From: Echinometra lucunter
Lineage: Eukaryota; Echinodermata; Echinoidea; Camarodonta; Echinometridae
Direction: 5' to 3'
DNA length: 64,000 bases
NCBI GenBank assembly: GCA_029962745.1
Contig: CM057155.1
Coordinates: 32,301,845-32,365,844 of the forward strand
Shown: one piece after another, positions 12,701 through 21,802 of the stretch
Layout of the letters: every line of letters begins with the position of its first letter
Numbering within the stretch: position 1 is the first letter of the stretch
Notes under the pieces: model-generated
Told to the model about the DNA's origin: nothing
Database searches by the model: none
The model's input: only the letters and a program-made list of their open reading frames with translations
Made by a program: the position numbers and the translations under genes

Positions 12701-15343
12701 TGAATGCAGGAACAACAAATCAACCTACCACACAAACTCCAACTACAGGTGAACCTACAACTAATGAGGTTCCAACAGCCTCCAAACCTACAACGGCAGA
12801 CCAGCATACTACTTCTAATCATGGAAAAACATTGTCCTTAAGACCTCCAACAACAGACGAACTTACAACGACAAGAACTCTGACAACAAGCAACTATGCA
12901 ACTACAAAATCTCCTACCACCAACGAAACTCCTTTGACAGAAACTGCGACGACAAATCAAGCAATAACAACAACGATAAAGATAACTGATCCTATTAATA
13001 CAGACACGTCAGCAACAACCGCCTTTGCTACAACTATGAATGCAGAGGAACAACAAATCAACCTACCACACAAACTCCAACTACAGGCGAACCTACAACT
13101 AATGAGGTTCCAACAACCTCCAAGCCTACAACGGCAGACATGCATTCTACTTCTAATCATGGTAAGTACATAGAACTATTACTGCCGGATCTGTTACAGA
13201 AACCAGAGGATGTTTCACAAAGGTGTGCGCAAAGTAGAAAGACTTAAAACTGTGAAGAACCAAATGGAATGCGCAACAATTTTCCTTTTGTTTCAGCAAA
13301 GTGTATTTCCCATAATTTCACCTAATTTTTTGGCAAACATTATACTTCACTTGAAAATTGTTTAGTAATAACGATAATGTTAATCTACATAGATATTTCA
13401 AATTTGTTTTATGCGATTAAATATGATTGAGAAACCCACTTGGCTTTCCATATTCAGGTAATTCTTAAAGTCATTCGTAACTCCCCCTCCCCCCCCCCCC
13501 CCCATGTCAGTTTTGCAGGTGTGAGCGAGATAGCAAGTTTGAACAGGCCTATATCAATGGTGAGGTCATGACACCACTCATCACAGCATGGGCTTACTTT
13601 ATGGAAAACAGTGAATACAATGAAAGAAAATTGTATGATAATGATAATCAATTCTAGACATGGACAGCTTGATGAAACGCCCCCTAAGTGTCAGTTTTGT
13701 AGGTGTGAGACTGTGAGTGGTTTGAATATAGCAATGGTCAGGTCATGTCGCACCACTCATCATGGTATGGGCCTGCTGTTAATGGAAAACTCTTTCATTT
13801 AAAATAATGAAAGAAGAATCATATGAAAAATAATAATCAGTTCTAGAATTGACGGCTTTGTTAGGATTGTCATATTCATTTCTCCTATTCTATTACTTTC
13901 CACGACGTGATGTCGCAAAATTACATGCACACATCCAGTAATTTGCTTCTGGTTCTGACGAAAAAGCAGCATAAAGCTTAAACTGATCGTTTTGTCTCCA
14001 ACAGCTCCATTGCAGGCTTTCGCCGTTGATCAATGTAACGGTGATATCAAGATATCGAACCTCCCGACGATTTCCTTCTCGACATTCTACAGCAGCCTTG
14101 ATTTCAACGTCGAGTCCGTCGTTTACCATTCTGTCAACCAGGAGGTGTTTTGGGTAAACATCCCAGCAATCAGTGGACGGAATTCAGTTTGCCGTATGGA
14201 ACTTGATGGAATTGCGGAGTTATGCAAGGACATACAAGATTACTGTTTAGGTAACGTATTCGCAAAATTGATTCATATTCACTTGTAAGGAAAATAGAAA
14301 AAAAAGTTGAAATCAAGATTTAACCATCGCTGATCATTAGTAGGTCTGTTGCAGGTATATCCTTTCTTTCCTTACGCTACTAGATTGGGGACAGGTGAAG
14401 GTCTACTAGCTACTAGGTCGAGGAGAACATAGGCTGAGTTAGCCAATACCTTCACGGACACCATGAATGTATCCCCTCCAAGCCAGTCCATCCAGCATAG
14501 CAGTCCTGAGTTCCCCAACACTGTCTAGACCTATAGCTCTCTTTAGCATGCTGATGTAGTTAGTTTACACGTTTGCCCCTTTTGCCCTGAAATGGCTCCC
14601 GAAGAATGAGTGGGCTTGCAGGGAGTTCTGGGTGACGAGCATTGTGCCCTGTTAACTACAACCTTCTAGCACTTAGTTTGTTGGACAGTTTTGGCAAGCC
14701 TGCATAGAAATCTGTGTTTCTTACATGCATGGTCCTTCCAGGAAACGTTCAGAGTCATTTTCAGTAGACGAGTATATAGTCCATCTAGAGATTTTTCCTG
14801 TTGTACTGTCAGTGACCATGTCTCAGCTCCATACAGCAATACGGACTATGTAGTAGCCACAAATAGCCTTCTCTTCATGTCCCCTCTCCTCCTCCATGTG
14901 AAATTCCATGTATTTTAATAATATACATCAAACCTGCTTGTTGATATACATATATATAGAAAAAAATATTCTATGAGGCGGTGTCGTAGCTTATGAATCT
15001 TCCTTTATTCGTCAAACTTTCGATCACAGACCTTCATCAGGACTGTACAAAAATATACAAACCAAAAAGGATGGCTTGAACCTATTTACATATTTTCTTT
15101 ATTAAGCATACATATAGGTTCATATGGTTCATAACATATAGGTTCATAACATATACTTATAGGTTCAAGCCATCCTTTTTGGTTTGTATATTTTTGCACA
15201 GTCCCGATGAAGATCTGTGATCGAAAGCTTGACGGATAAAGGAAGATTCAGAAGCTACGACCGCCTCATAGTATATTTTTTCAATACATTTAATCTTACC
15301 ACTATGAGTGACCGCCAGTGTTCTGTTCTCGGGAAATTTATTC

Positions 15344-15409
<66 letters not shown>

Positions 15410-18400
15410 GAAACCTGCTTGAGCTAAGCTAACCACCAACCATGTGTTATCATGAATTTTTTTCTTGGCAATCATCTTCGGCACATAGGCCGACTAACTC
15501 CTTCCCCAACCGCGGTAAAATAATCTTGGATGCCACAACCCCCCCCCCCCCCAGCTCGATGTGTGCATATGCATTGAATGCATCTGTAGGTTTTAGTTCA
15601 AGTAATGTTTTATTTCAAGTGTAGGCCTATATTCTAAGATGTGGGAAACACTAACTCCGTGGCTTCTCATAAATTAAAGATATTTTAGGGAGAGAAATAC
15701 CCATCCCCAATCCGCTACTGTATTTGTACGCTTCTTCAGAACATTCGAAGTTAAATGGGTGCATACACGATAGAGTAAGTTTTTTTGTAATGTTATTTAA
15801 CATTTCTCTTTTTTTCCCCAAGGGCCCCGAAAAATTGCCATTGACGAGACAGCTGGAAAGATCTTCGTCGCATGCTCATCTAACTCTCGGATTATCATTA
15901 TGAACTTGGATTTCTCGAGCTTACAAACCCTTGTGGATACCATTCCGGTGAACGTACAATTTATAGCGGCGATACCAAAGTAAGCTTGGCTAGCCGGCTG
16001 TCCTCATCGATGAGGATAGCAACATTCGAGATTTTTCACGACAGATATACCTTATACAGCTACCCTACAACTGAAATAATGCGAGCATCATCACTCTATA
16101 CACTCTAAGGAAAAAGGTGTAATTTTGCACTCCAGATGTAACAATAGCAGCACCATTTGGGGTGCAATCTTGCACCCTACTTGAAAAAGGTGCAAAGATT
16201 CATTCTTTCGTACTTCTTTGCACCCAGAAATGCCTATCTGCATACTTATAAAGGTGCAATTTTGTATCAGAAAGGGTGCAGAAATGGTTGCATCCAAAAA
16301 GGAGCGAAATTGCCTTTCCTAGAGGTATGACTCTGCACTCTGAGGTGCAAAATACATTGCTCACTGCACCCTTAATGGTGCAAAGTGCTTCTTTGGGCAT
16401 GTTGGATGCTAAGTTGCACCCATAAAGGAGCTGAATTCCAGTGTTGCATAAACCTTTTTTTTTTCTTAGTGTGTAAGATAAAACAACCGTTATCGGTAAG
16501 GACTGGCCAAAACTATATAATACAACATAATTGTTTGCTTATTGGGCCCTTTCCCACTAAGGTCACAACATTACACACACACGCGCGCACACACGCCAGC
16601 ACATACACACAAACTAACATCATGATTTTATTTTTATGATTGAATTAAAGACATTCTGTCGTGGGCTTTTTATGGGGTGTTAATCATATTTTGCTAACAC
16701 CAGACTTTGTGAAAAAGCACTGGAAATACCTGTAATAGAGCTACATTTCTGGAGCGCAGCAAAACAAGCTGTCCCACCATAAACATTCTTCGGCCTGCTT
16801 CGGGCATTCTCGGGCCAGAGAAAGTGAGATAATGACTTTGCCATATGGGGCAAAAGGTGGAATATACAGAGCATTACATAAGGTCTGTTGGTCATAAAAC
16901 TCATAGTGATGGACAGCACCTGTTACTGGGTAGGCACCCACGGTGTCAAATTCCCCATGAAAGCCCACCACTGAGCGTCTTTAACATGTTTTTTTATGAG
17001 TGGTAAGAAAGAGAGCAGATGGGAGTAGTGTTATTTCCAATAACACATTTAGAGCTTACAATCATAGGAAGACTCTCTGTTATATGTCATGTTTTTTAAT
17101 TATTAAATCCAGAAAATTATTTTAGAAATAAAGTTTGACTATTTTATTTGGAAATTATGTCAACTGCTTCAGAAAGTATGCAAATAGAATTGTTCAGTCA
17201 ATGTTGTCATATTAACATCATATTTAGTCTGTTCGTTGGGTGGAATTTTTGTTCGTTTTGGTTTATCTAATTGCGTATTTGTTTTGGGTGACTTTTTAAT
17301 TCATCAAAGTGTCAAGTACATTTTTCGCAATAGCATGAACATCGAAAGTAGCAGCAGTTGTCAGCGACCCGTCGTTTAGTGGTTTTGCTAGTTAAACTGT
17401 CCTTGCTGACGTGCCATTTACTTTGTGAAAATAATCAGTATCTTAATTCTCTAAATCTGAATTACAGTGAAGTCGTATTCATCACGGGAAAGGAGGTTCG
17501 TAAATTCTCGACGAATTATGTTAACACTCCTCTGTCTACCGAGGCTTTTGACGTATACGGTTTGACTATTCAACGTGATCGTAAGTTGTATGACATAATA
17601 TTTCATTATCTTCGAGTCCCTACTAGGTCTTATTACCAATTTAAAGGTATCTTCTTTCTCCCTCTTTCTTTTTCTTGTTCTTTTTCTTCACTTTTCTGCT
17701 TCTTCTTTTTCTTCACTTTTCTGCTTCATCTTTTTCTTTGTTTCTTTCTCGTGTATCACTTCCCCAACAGATTTATCGTTGCTTCTCGGATTGACTTTAG
17801 AAATCACTCTAACTTAATCCGATAATCCATTTTTTTTCGAATATGACTCTAAATTCGTTGGCCTTCTTGAACGCTGTTACAGCCATGTATTAGGAATGAC
17901 AGTAGCAGCGTTACCATTGGGAGGCGACGAAATATTTCATATAAACCAGAGTCACTGGTTGAAATCGCTGTGAATCCTCACCCTCCCCCACCCCCGGCTA
18001 AGTGTTTGGCTTTGAAGTATCACATTAATTGGCTTTTCTTTTTAATCATGCAGGATGTCTTTTTAAGATCTACTAAAATCTCTCTTCAACTAATATTTCC
18101 TCTCACAGGGGGGCGGAAGCGGGGGGAGGGGGGGGGGGGGCTGAGGGATTTCGGCTTTAAGAAGGAAAAAAACGTATTAATTGTAAAAACTTAGTACTGT
18201 ATTTAAATTGCTAATTACTCATTTCATAGGCTAAACCCCCGCCCCCCGCCAGGGGCCCTACAGCCCCTGGACAAAAAAACAAGTTCCTCAGCCCCTATCT
18301 CAAAGTGTCTCACGTCCTTTGTGCAGGCTGGCCCACGTGTCACTTTTCTATCCCACCTCGAAAGCCCCCTCCATCTGACCCCTCCGATCTTACCCCATCC

Positions 18401-18675
18401 ACCCTCTTCCAGTGCAGAAAATCGTCTACGCCGTGCAGGAACCAGACGCCATCATCTGGTACCAAATGAACTATGACGGCTCATCAAAGGAGGCGCTAGC
18501 CATGAACAGAGTTCACCCACCGAGGGACTTGGAGTGGTACGATCATACCTTCTATTCGGTTGAAGATGGCGATATCGTCTCCTTCGGTAGTGACGGTGTG
18601 GCCACAACACTTTGGGATTATGTTGGAGCAGACACATGCCCGGATGTCAAAGATATCACGGTTGCCTTGACGTAA
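9680..18675 (+). CDS. Secreted Thr-rich (mucin-like) protein with YWTD/NHL-like beta-propeller, 9 exons
   Basis: Not recognised as a named gene. Proposed exons: 9680-9713, 10609-10683, 11354-11443, 11872-12489, 13048-13161, 14005-14250, 15823-15979, 17468-17580, 18413-18675. All have GT..AG borders and their lengths sum to 1710 nt, giving 569 aa plus TAA in one frame. Almost every intron is phase 1, typical of extracellular mosaic proteins. Order: hydrophobic signal peptide, short head with several Cys (CLLNTCKSTMC), Thr/Ser/Pro-rich region likely to be O-glycosylated, then about 260 residues of propeller-like repeats ([33 protein letters not shown]). No transmembrane segment is seen, so secretion is inferred; ligand unknown. 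Weak point: the 12489-to-13048 junction. The end could instead be a donor (AC/GTAAGA at 18671-18672), in which case the gene continues. Confidence 0.6.
10609..10683 (+). CDS. Exon 2: end of signal peptide and N-terminal head
   Basis: Acceptor TTTGCCCACAG at 10608 and donor TCAG/GTACTT at 10684. It codes for LISLGSCTGKDSSYKNVRS and onwards, and ends phase 1 so that G plus AG of exon 3 makes Glu. Confidence 0.6.
10801..10831. repeat. 31-bp perfect palindrome with paired E-boxes
   Basis: Two 15-base arms (ATTTCAGAACAGGTG and its exact complement) surround a single T. Each arm carries an E-box, CAGGTG / CACCTG. Located in intron 2 of the propeller gene. A regulatory role is inference. Confidence 0.8.
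11354..11443 (+). CDS. Exon 3: Cys-bearing head
   Basis: Acceptor TATTGCTCAG, donor GTTAGGA/GTAAGTA. Codes for ECLLNTCKSTMCARTG and RSYCVR, with four Cys in 29 residues, suggesting a small disulphide-bonded segment in a secreted protein. In phase with both neighbours. Confidence 0.6.
11872..12489 (+). CDS. Exon 4: Thr-rich mucin-like region
   Basis: About 206 residues dominated by Thr, Ser, Pro and Asn (TTSRSTTLST, SPTTNETPLTETSTTNQATT). The acceptor is GACTGCTAG and the donor AATCATG/GTAGGTA in phase 1. The composition is that of an O-glycosylated stalk. The minus-strand ORF here is its shadow. Confidence 0.72.
12207..13161 (+). repeat. Coding minisatellite, three units of about 333-334 bp with a frame slip
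   Basis: CTCCTACCACCAACGAAAC recurs at about 12244, 12578 and 12911. Unit 1 is Thr-rich in the main gene frame. Unit 2 and the start of unit 3 are Thr-rich one frame over, because the linker after AATCATGG is one base longer in unit 1. An extra AG at about 13046 in unit 3 restores the original frame. Units 1 and 3 both end AATCATG/GT, so each can be a splice donor. Thus units 2-3 may be intronic, allelic, or carry sequencing or assembly slips. Confidence 0.85.
13048..13161 (+). CDS. Exon 5 (inferred): last Thr-rich repeat
   Basis: Reads TTNQPTTQTPTTGEP in the gene's frame and ends at a strong donor, CATG/GTAAGTAC (13162). The acceptor TGCAGAG at 13047 is only inferred: it is the position that keeps phase 1 and the Thr-rich frame. 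Its pyrimidine tract is poor. Confidence 0.4.
13162..14004 (+). other. Intron with a two-copy repeat
   Basis: Two related segments, about 13505-13660 and 13688-13850, share GTCAGTTTTG, AGGTGTGAG, CACCACTCATCA and TCAATTCTAGA-like words, indicating a diverged local duplication. A C-run sits at 13489-13503. No exon. Confidence 0.45.
14005..14250 (+). CDS. Exon 6: propeller blades
   Basis: Acceptor TCTCCAACAG, donor TTTAG/GTAACG. Codes for an 82-residue block starting APLQAFAVDQCNGDIKISNL and containing SVVYHSVNQEVFWVNI, the pattern of YWTD-type blades (hydrophobic strand, turn, aromatic-W-x-N). It has no counterpart in the inverted arm, whose homology starts downstream. Confidence 0.65.
14400..14930 (-). 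mobile_element. RTE-like LINE relic (reverse transcriptase C-terminal end)
   Basis: The reverse strand translates, with frame breaks, to [20 protein letters not shown], then [20 protein letters not shown], then RLAKTVQQ and, in another frame, [20 protein letters not shown]. This is the conserved tail of RTE-type non-LTR elements. It is broken by frameshifts and is not functional. The left end of the large inverted duplication falls inside it. Confidence 0.7.
14958..15285. mobile_element. Foldback element beside a TA microsatellite
   Basis: Arms of about 130 bp contain CTATGAGGCGGTGTCGTAGC (left) and its inverse near 15260, plus GATGGCTTGAACCTAT and ATAGGTTCAAGCCATC. The centre repeats ATAGGTTCATA. 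It is present in both arms of the large duplication (other copy 33655-33965). Confidence 0.75.
15349..15406. repeat. (TA)n microsatellite
   Basis: Uninterrupted TA run; the mirrored copy at about 33552-33592 is shorter, so it differs in length between the arms. Confidence 0.95.
15823..15979 (+). CDS. Exon 7: propeller blade
   Basis: Acceptor TTTTTCCCCAAG, donor CCAAA/GTAAGC-type in phase 2. Codes for [19 protein letters not shown] and [16 protein letters not shown], a classic blade: position marker (RKIAID), aromatic strand and hydrophobic strand. An equal-length (157 nt) copy lies at 32976-33132 on the minus strand. Confidence 0.7.
16100..16473. mobile_element. MITE built of GGTGCA/TGCACC words
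   Basis: Inverted ends ACACTCTAAGGAAAAAGG and CCTTTTTTTTTTCTTAGTGT. The interior is a succession of AAGGTGCAA and TTGCACC words in both orientations, so it can pair with itself in many registers. The mirrored copy in the other arm is at 32466-32855. No ORF of note. Confidence 0.7.
17468..17580 (+). CDS. Exon 8: propeller segment
   Basis: Acceptor TCTGAATTACAG, donor GTGATC/GTAAGT. It codes for [18 protein letters not shown] and ends [11 protein letters not shown] (phase 1). The 113-nt length is conserved in the mirrored copy (31654-31766) with only substitutions, which argues that it is real coding sequence. Confidence 0.65.
18413..18675 (+). CDS. Exon 9: last propeller blades and stop
   Basis: Acceptor CACCCTCTTCCAG. 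It codes for [20 protein letters not shown] and [16 protein letters not shown] and ends at TAA 18673-18675. AC/GTAAGA just before the stop could be a donor; the other arm has GTAGAT there and a TAG stop, so a true stop is favoured. Compared with the mirrored copy this arm lacks one codon (ACC) near residue 30 of the exon. Confidence 0.65.
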
Positions 18676-18997
18676 GATCACTAATTATTGGGAGCAGGGG
18701 CGACATGCCGAAAAGTGGAGGGGGATATCACGGTAATTCTAATATTCATAGTCATTAAAAGCTGATCAAATTATTGAACCATATATAACATATGCAGCAG
18801 TAGGAAACTGCCTTCTGAATGGTGGGGGAACCTTCTTGAAACCTGATGAAATTAGACCATTATGTGAAAGGTCAACTTGTCAATTATTCTCCCCCCCCCC
18901 CCCCAAAAAAAAAAAAAAAAAAAAAAAAAAATAGTGTAAAAAGTACTCAGTTCAACAGAACGAAGCACACACTGATCGCTTCAACATGTTCATTGAT

Positions 18998-19233
18998 TAA
19001 CAGATTAATATGGCGGTTCGAGTCCCGCCGTGGCACCAATGTCCTAAATTGGCAAGACATTAATCTACAATTTTCCACTCTTGACCCATGTGTAATAAAT
19101 GGGTACGCGGTAAGAAGAATTTCCTTGAAATGCTAGAGCATCTTCATGACAGCCATGCTAAAGCCGGGGTAATAACAGTGGAGCGCCAGGAGCGTCAATT
19201 CAATGGACATGAGCGCTATACAAGAACCCACTA
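18998..19233 (+). mobile_element. 5'-truncated tRNA-derived SINE, present only in the left arm
   Basis: Contains the B-box region GGCGGTTCGAGTCCCGCC, a body with GCTAAAGCCGGGGTAATAA, and the 3' words GAGCGCTATACAAGAACCC and CTATTATTATG. The mirrored arm near 30080 reads straight through (TTCATTGATTATTATGAC), giving the empty site. The A-box part is missing. Confidence 0.78.
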
Positions 19234-20172
19234 TTATTATGACATTTCTTCAATGGAATAAGTTCATTCTTACAATGAGAAACATGAAAATACGAAATGT
19301 TGAAATGACTGAAACCTTATAGTTGGAAAAAAAAGTAATACACAAGATAAAGCAAAGAAGTAATTCAAACCCGTTTGACGTCTCTTCAGCAGCTACATTT
19401 CCTTTTGTTGGGTTAAATTTCGTATAAATTTTGTTTAGTGTAAAATACAAAATATTTCTGATCATTTTATTTTCTATTCCAGCAGTGATGTAGTGTTCGT
19501 ACAGTGTCATGTTTTTGCTGATGAAATATTTCATTGCACTGTTCCAAAGGTAGTACTCACGAGACAGAAGCAAAAATGCCGGCATAAGTATAAGAATGAT
19601 GTAGACGCTATATTCAAAATGATCTATACTTTTCAAAATTATACTTCTGAAAAAAGAGAAAATGATAGTTTGATACTAACTAATCTCCCGGCTGTTATTG
19701 GTTTTGTACTTTTGATACAATGTACATGAATGGGACAGGGGCTACTAAATGTTGGGAAGGGGGGGGTATTTTGAAGTAAGATTATAAAAAAATAAATAAA
19801 TAAAAAGAGAGAAAAAAAAAGGCAAAGTCATATCTCTTTCCCCTAAATGGGTAGGGATACAAAACTAATAACCAATTTCAAACAAAAAATATTTGACAGA
19901 AATAAAATCGTAATTTAACAATGCTAAAGATGTTCATAATTGCCTGAAGCCCTTTTAAGGGAGGATGCACCTCCCCCCCCCCCCCAAAAAAAAAAAACAT
20001 ATATGTACTGTACGTTGCAAAGCATATTTCGCCACACCGCAATTCAACATAATGTATATAATGCATACTTATCCCTGTCTATAATGCATATTTATTTAGT
20101 CTCAAAATATCACTTTATACTACATCTGAAAGATCTAATAAATGTTCATTACAAGTTCACATGTAACACTTT

Positions 20173-20510
20173 TAAGGTGCTTTCACACATGATGCGACAG
20201 TGTGGTAACATGCTGAGTCACCACACTTTTTTGGGTACAAGCCTATGGGGTATAGGGCGACAAAGAAAGTGTCACCGAGGCAGGACATACTTTTGTTTGC
20301 TGCCTAGATACAAAAAAATGTGCACCAATCAAATTTCTAAAAAGTTAGCGCAAAAATTGTTGCCATGAGATTGCTTGCGCAAGTCTTGACAATATGCTCT
20401 CTTATTGAGAGTTGACGCGTTAATGCGTGTTCATTAGCATATGTGAAGACAAAACAGTGTGGCATCACAGTGTGGTACCACACTGTCGCATCATGTGTGA
20501 AAGCACCTTT
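20173..20510. mobile_element. MITE with AGGTGCTTTCACAC ends, copy 1
   Basis: TIR AGGTGCTTTCACACATGATG at the left and CATCATGTGTGAAAGCACCT at the right, with inner GTGTGG/CCACAC words and GCGTTAATGCG. Two further copies lie at 28750-29084 (mirrored arm) and 43976-44320 (SIRT7 intron). Confidence 0.82.
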
Positions 20511-21110
20511 AAGGCTTGTTCAAATATGAACCCTCATGGCATAGCCCTGCATTTTTATTTTTTTCATTTTATTTTGTTTTATTTGTGTGTGTGGGGGGGG
20601 TGCATAGCTTTGCAAGTGAGGACAGTGAACAAAGAAAATTCCTGAGAACAATAGTCCTCGGTTGACAAACAATAGTCCTCGGTTGTCAAACAAAAGATTT
20701 GAGGCTTATTTCGTCAACCTTGCGAGGACAGGAGAACAATGGAGGAACAAAAGATGTCCTCGGGAGTAGAGTGATGTAGGCTTGTGTGTGTGTGTGTGTG
20801 TGCGTGTGTGTGTGTACTAAAGATAGGGATATGAGGCAGCAAAACATCAACCATCCAGAGGCATGAGGCCTATTTTTTGCAAAAAAGATGTGGACCAATC
20901 AAATTCTTAAAAAACATGTGGACCAAATTCTTTTAAGAATATCATGAAATATTATGTCGTCGCAAGTTTGGCAAATCTCACTTTTGTTTGAGCGTGGATG
21001 CATTAATGCTGGTTTTTCATCATCATAGGTAGCGTTTTTTCCCCGTGTCATATGTGAACACTAAAAAAAACACTGCGGGGGGTTGCCTTTTTGAACAAGC
21101 CTTTACAATA
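20511..21110. mobile_element. Inverted-repeat element with GGCTTGTTCAAA ends
   Basis: Begins AAGGCTTGTTCAAATATG and ends TTTTTGAACAAGCCTTTA. It holds GACAATAGTCCTCGGTTG in tandem, a TG microsatellite (about 20783-20815) and the words CCAATCAAATTCTTAA and GCATTAATGC. A relative with the same layout is at 23298-23663. Mirrored copy about 28145-28749. Confidence 0.65.
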
Positions 21111-21350
21111 CAACAGTTTAACTAGATTCAAAGATACAGAGTTAAATTTGTATTGCTAGCACACTGAGTAACATTAATCTACTACAGTGGAAACTCACCA
21201 TAACAAGGACCCTGGAACCATGAAAAAAATACCTTTTTTATAACAGGAATCTATACATCGAGCAAAAAAGAAACAAAAACAAAAACAAAAGAACATAAAG
21301 GCCTGGGACCAGCAAAATTACCTTCAGTTGGTAAATCAGGAAGCTTGTGA

Positions 21351-21619
21351 CACTATGAACATGACGGACAAAGAAAGCGGACAAAATAAACAACCCCTCA
21401 TTCTACCCTTCACAAGGGTTCTGGTAGTCAAAAGAACATCCCTTCACTGCTATTGTCTAAAATATGTGGAACAGGTGTCACATGCATATTCACCTGGAAC
21501 TACAGGATTAAATATAATAGCTGTGAAGGGATGTTCTTTTGACTACCAGAACCATTGTGAAGGGTAGAATGAGAGGTTGTTTATTTTGTCCACTTTCTTT
21601 GTCCGCCATGTTCATAGTG
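21351..21619. mobile_element. CACTA-type MITE with 3-bp TGA duplication
   Basis: Ends CACTATGAACATG and CATGTTCATAGTG, with inverted arms of about 95 bp (including CTGGTAGTCAAAAGAACATC and its inverse). TGA flanks both sides (21348-21350, 21620-21622). The mirrored arm has the empty site AGCTTGTGATAACTGG at about 27754-27770 with a single TGA. CACT(A/G) ends and a 3-bp duplication are the hallmarks of CACTA/EnSpm elements. Confidence 0.85.
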
Positions 21620-21627
21620 TGATAACT

Positions 21628-21774
21628 GGAGCCCATTGCGTAAAACTTACGTTTGAACGCAAATCGGGAAAATCAAAAGCAACTTTATTTTCAGCCAATC
21701 AGAAATGCACATTAAGGACTTGCGTTTGATTTTTAGGAGTTGCGATCAAATGCAAGTTTTATGCAACTGGCCCC
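21628..21774. mobile_element. MITE of the CCAAT-core family, copy 3
   Basis: Ends GGAGCCCATTGCGTAAAAC and GTTTTATGCAACTGGCCCC; inner inverted CGCAA/TTGCG words; core TTCAGCCAATCAGAAATGC. Half of it reappears at the gap edge, 27711-27757, in the mirrored arm, so the duplicated block runs into the N-gap. Confidence 0.7.
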
Positions 21775-21802
21775 AGAGCTCTCTATAACGAGTTTCCACT
21801 GT

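Larger units (their letters stand above)
14494..21690 (+). repeat. Left arm of a roughly 7-kb inverted duplication
   Basis: From about 14494 onward the sequence reappears reversed between 34432 and 27711. It carries the same exons, foldbacks, TA microsatellite and MITEs in mirrored order. The border is abrupt: CCATCCAGCATAGCAG on the left against a different word before GCATAGCAG on the right. Arms differ by scattered substitutions, homopolymer lengths and transposon insertions. Best read as two haplotypes placed in one scaffold; a true inverted duplication is the alternative. Confidence 0.92.
21185..21801. mobile_element. pogo/Tc1-like TA element, host to nested MITEs
   Basis: CAGTGGAAACTCACCATAAC at the left and TATAACGAGTTTCCACTG at the right, each flanked by TA. 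The same TIR type bounds the element at 59797-60500. Nested inside are the CACTA-like MITE (21351-21619) and a CCAAT-core MITE (21628-21774). TA target and TIR fit the Tc1/mariner/pogo group; no transposase ORF. Confidence 0.7.

Noticed and set aside
19250..19636. 128-codon minus-strand ORF with hydrophobic stretches, partly repeated in the other arm
   Set aside because: The mirrored copy loses the frame by indels, composition follows AT-rich sequence, and there are no splice or start signals.
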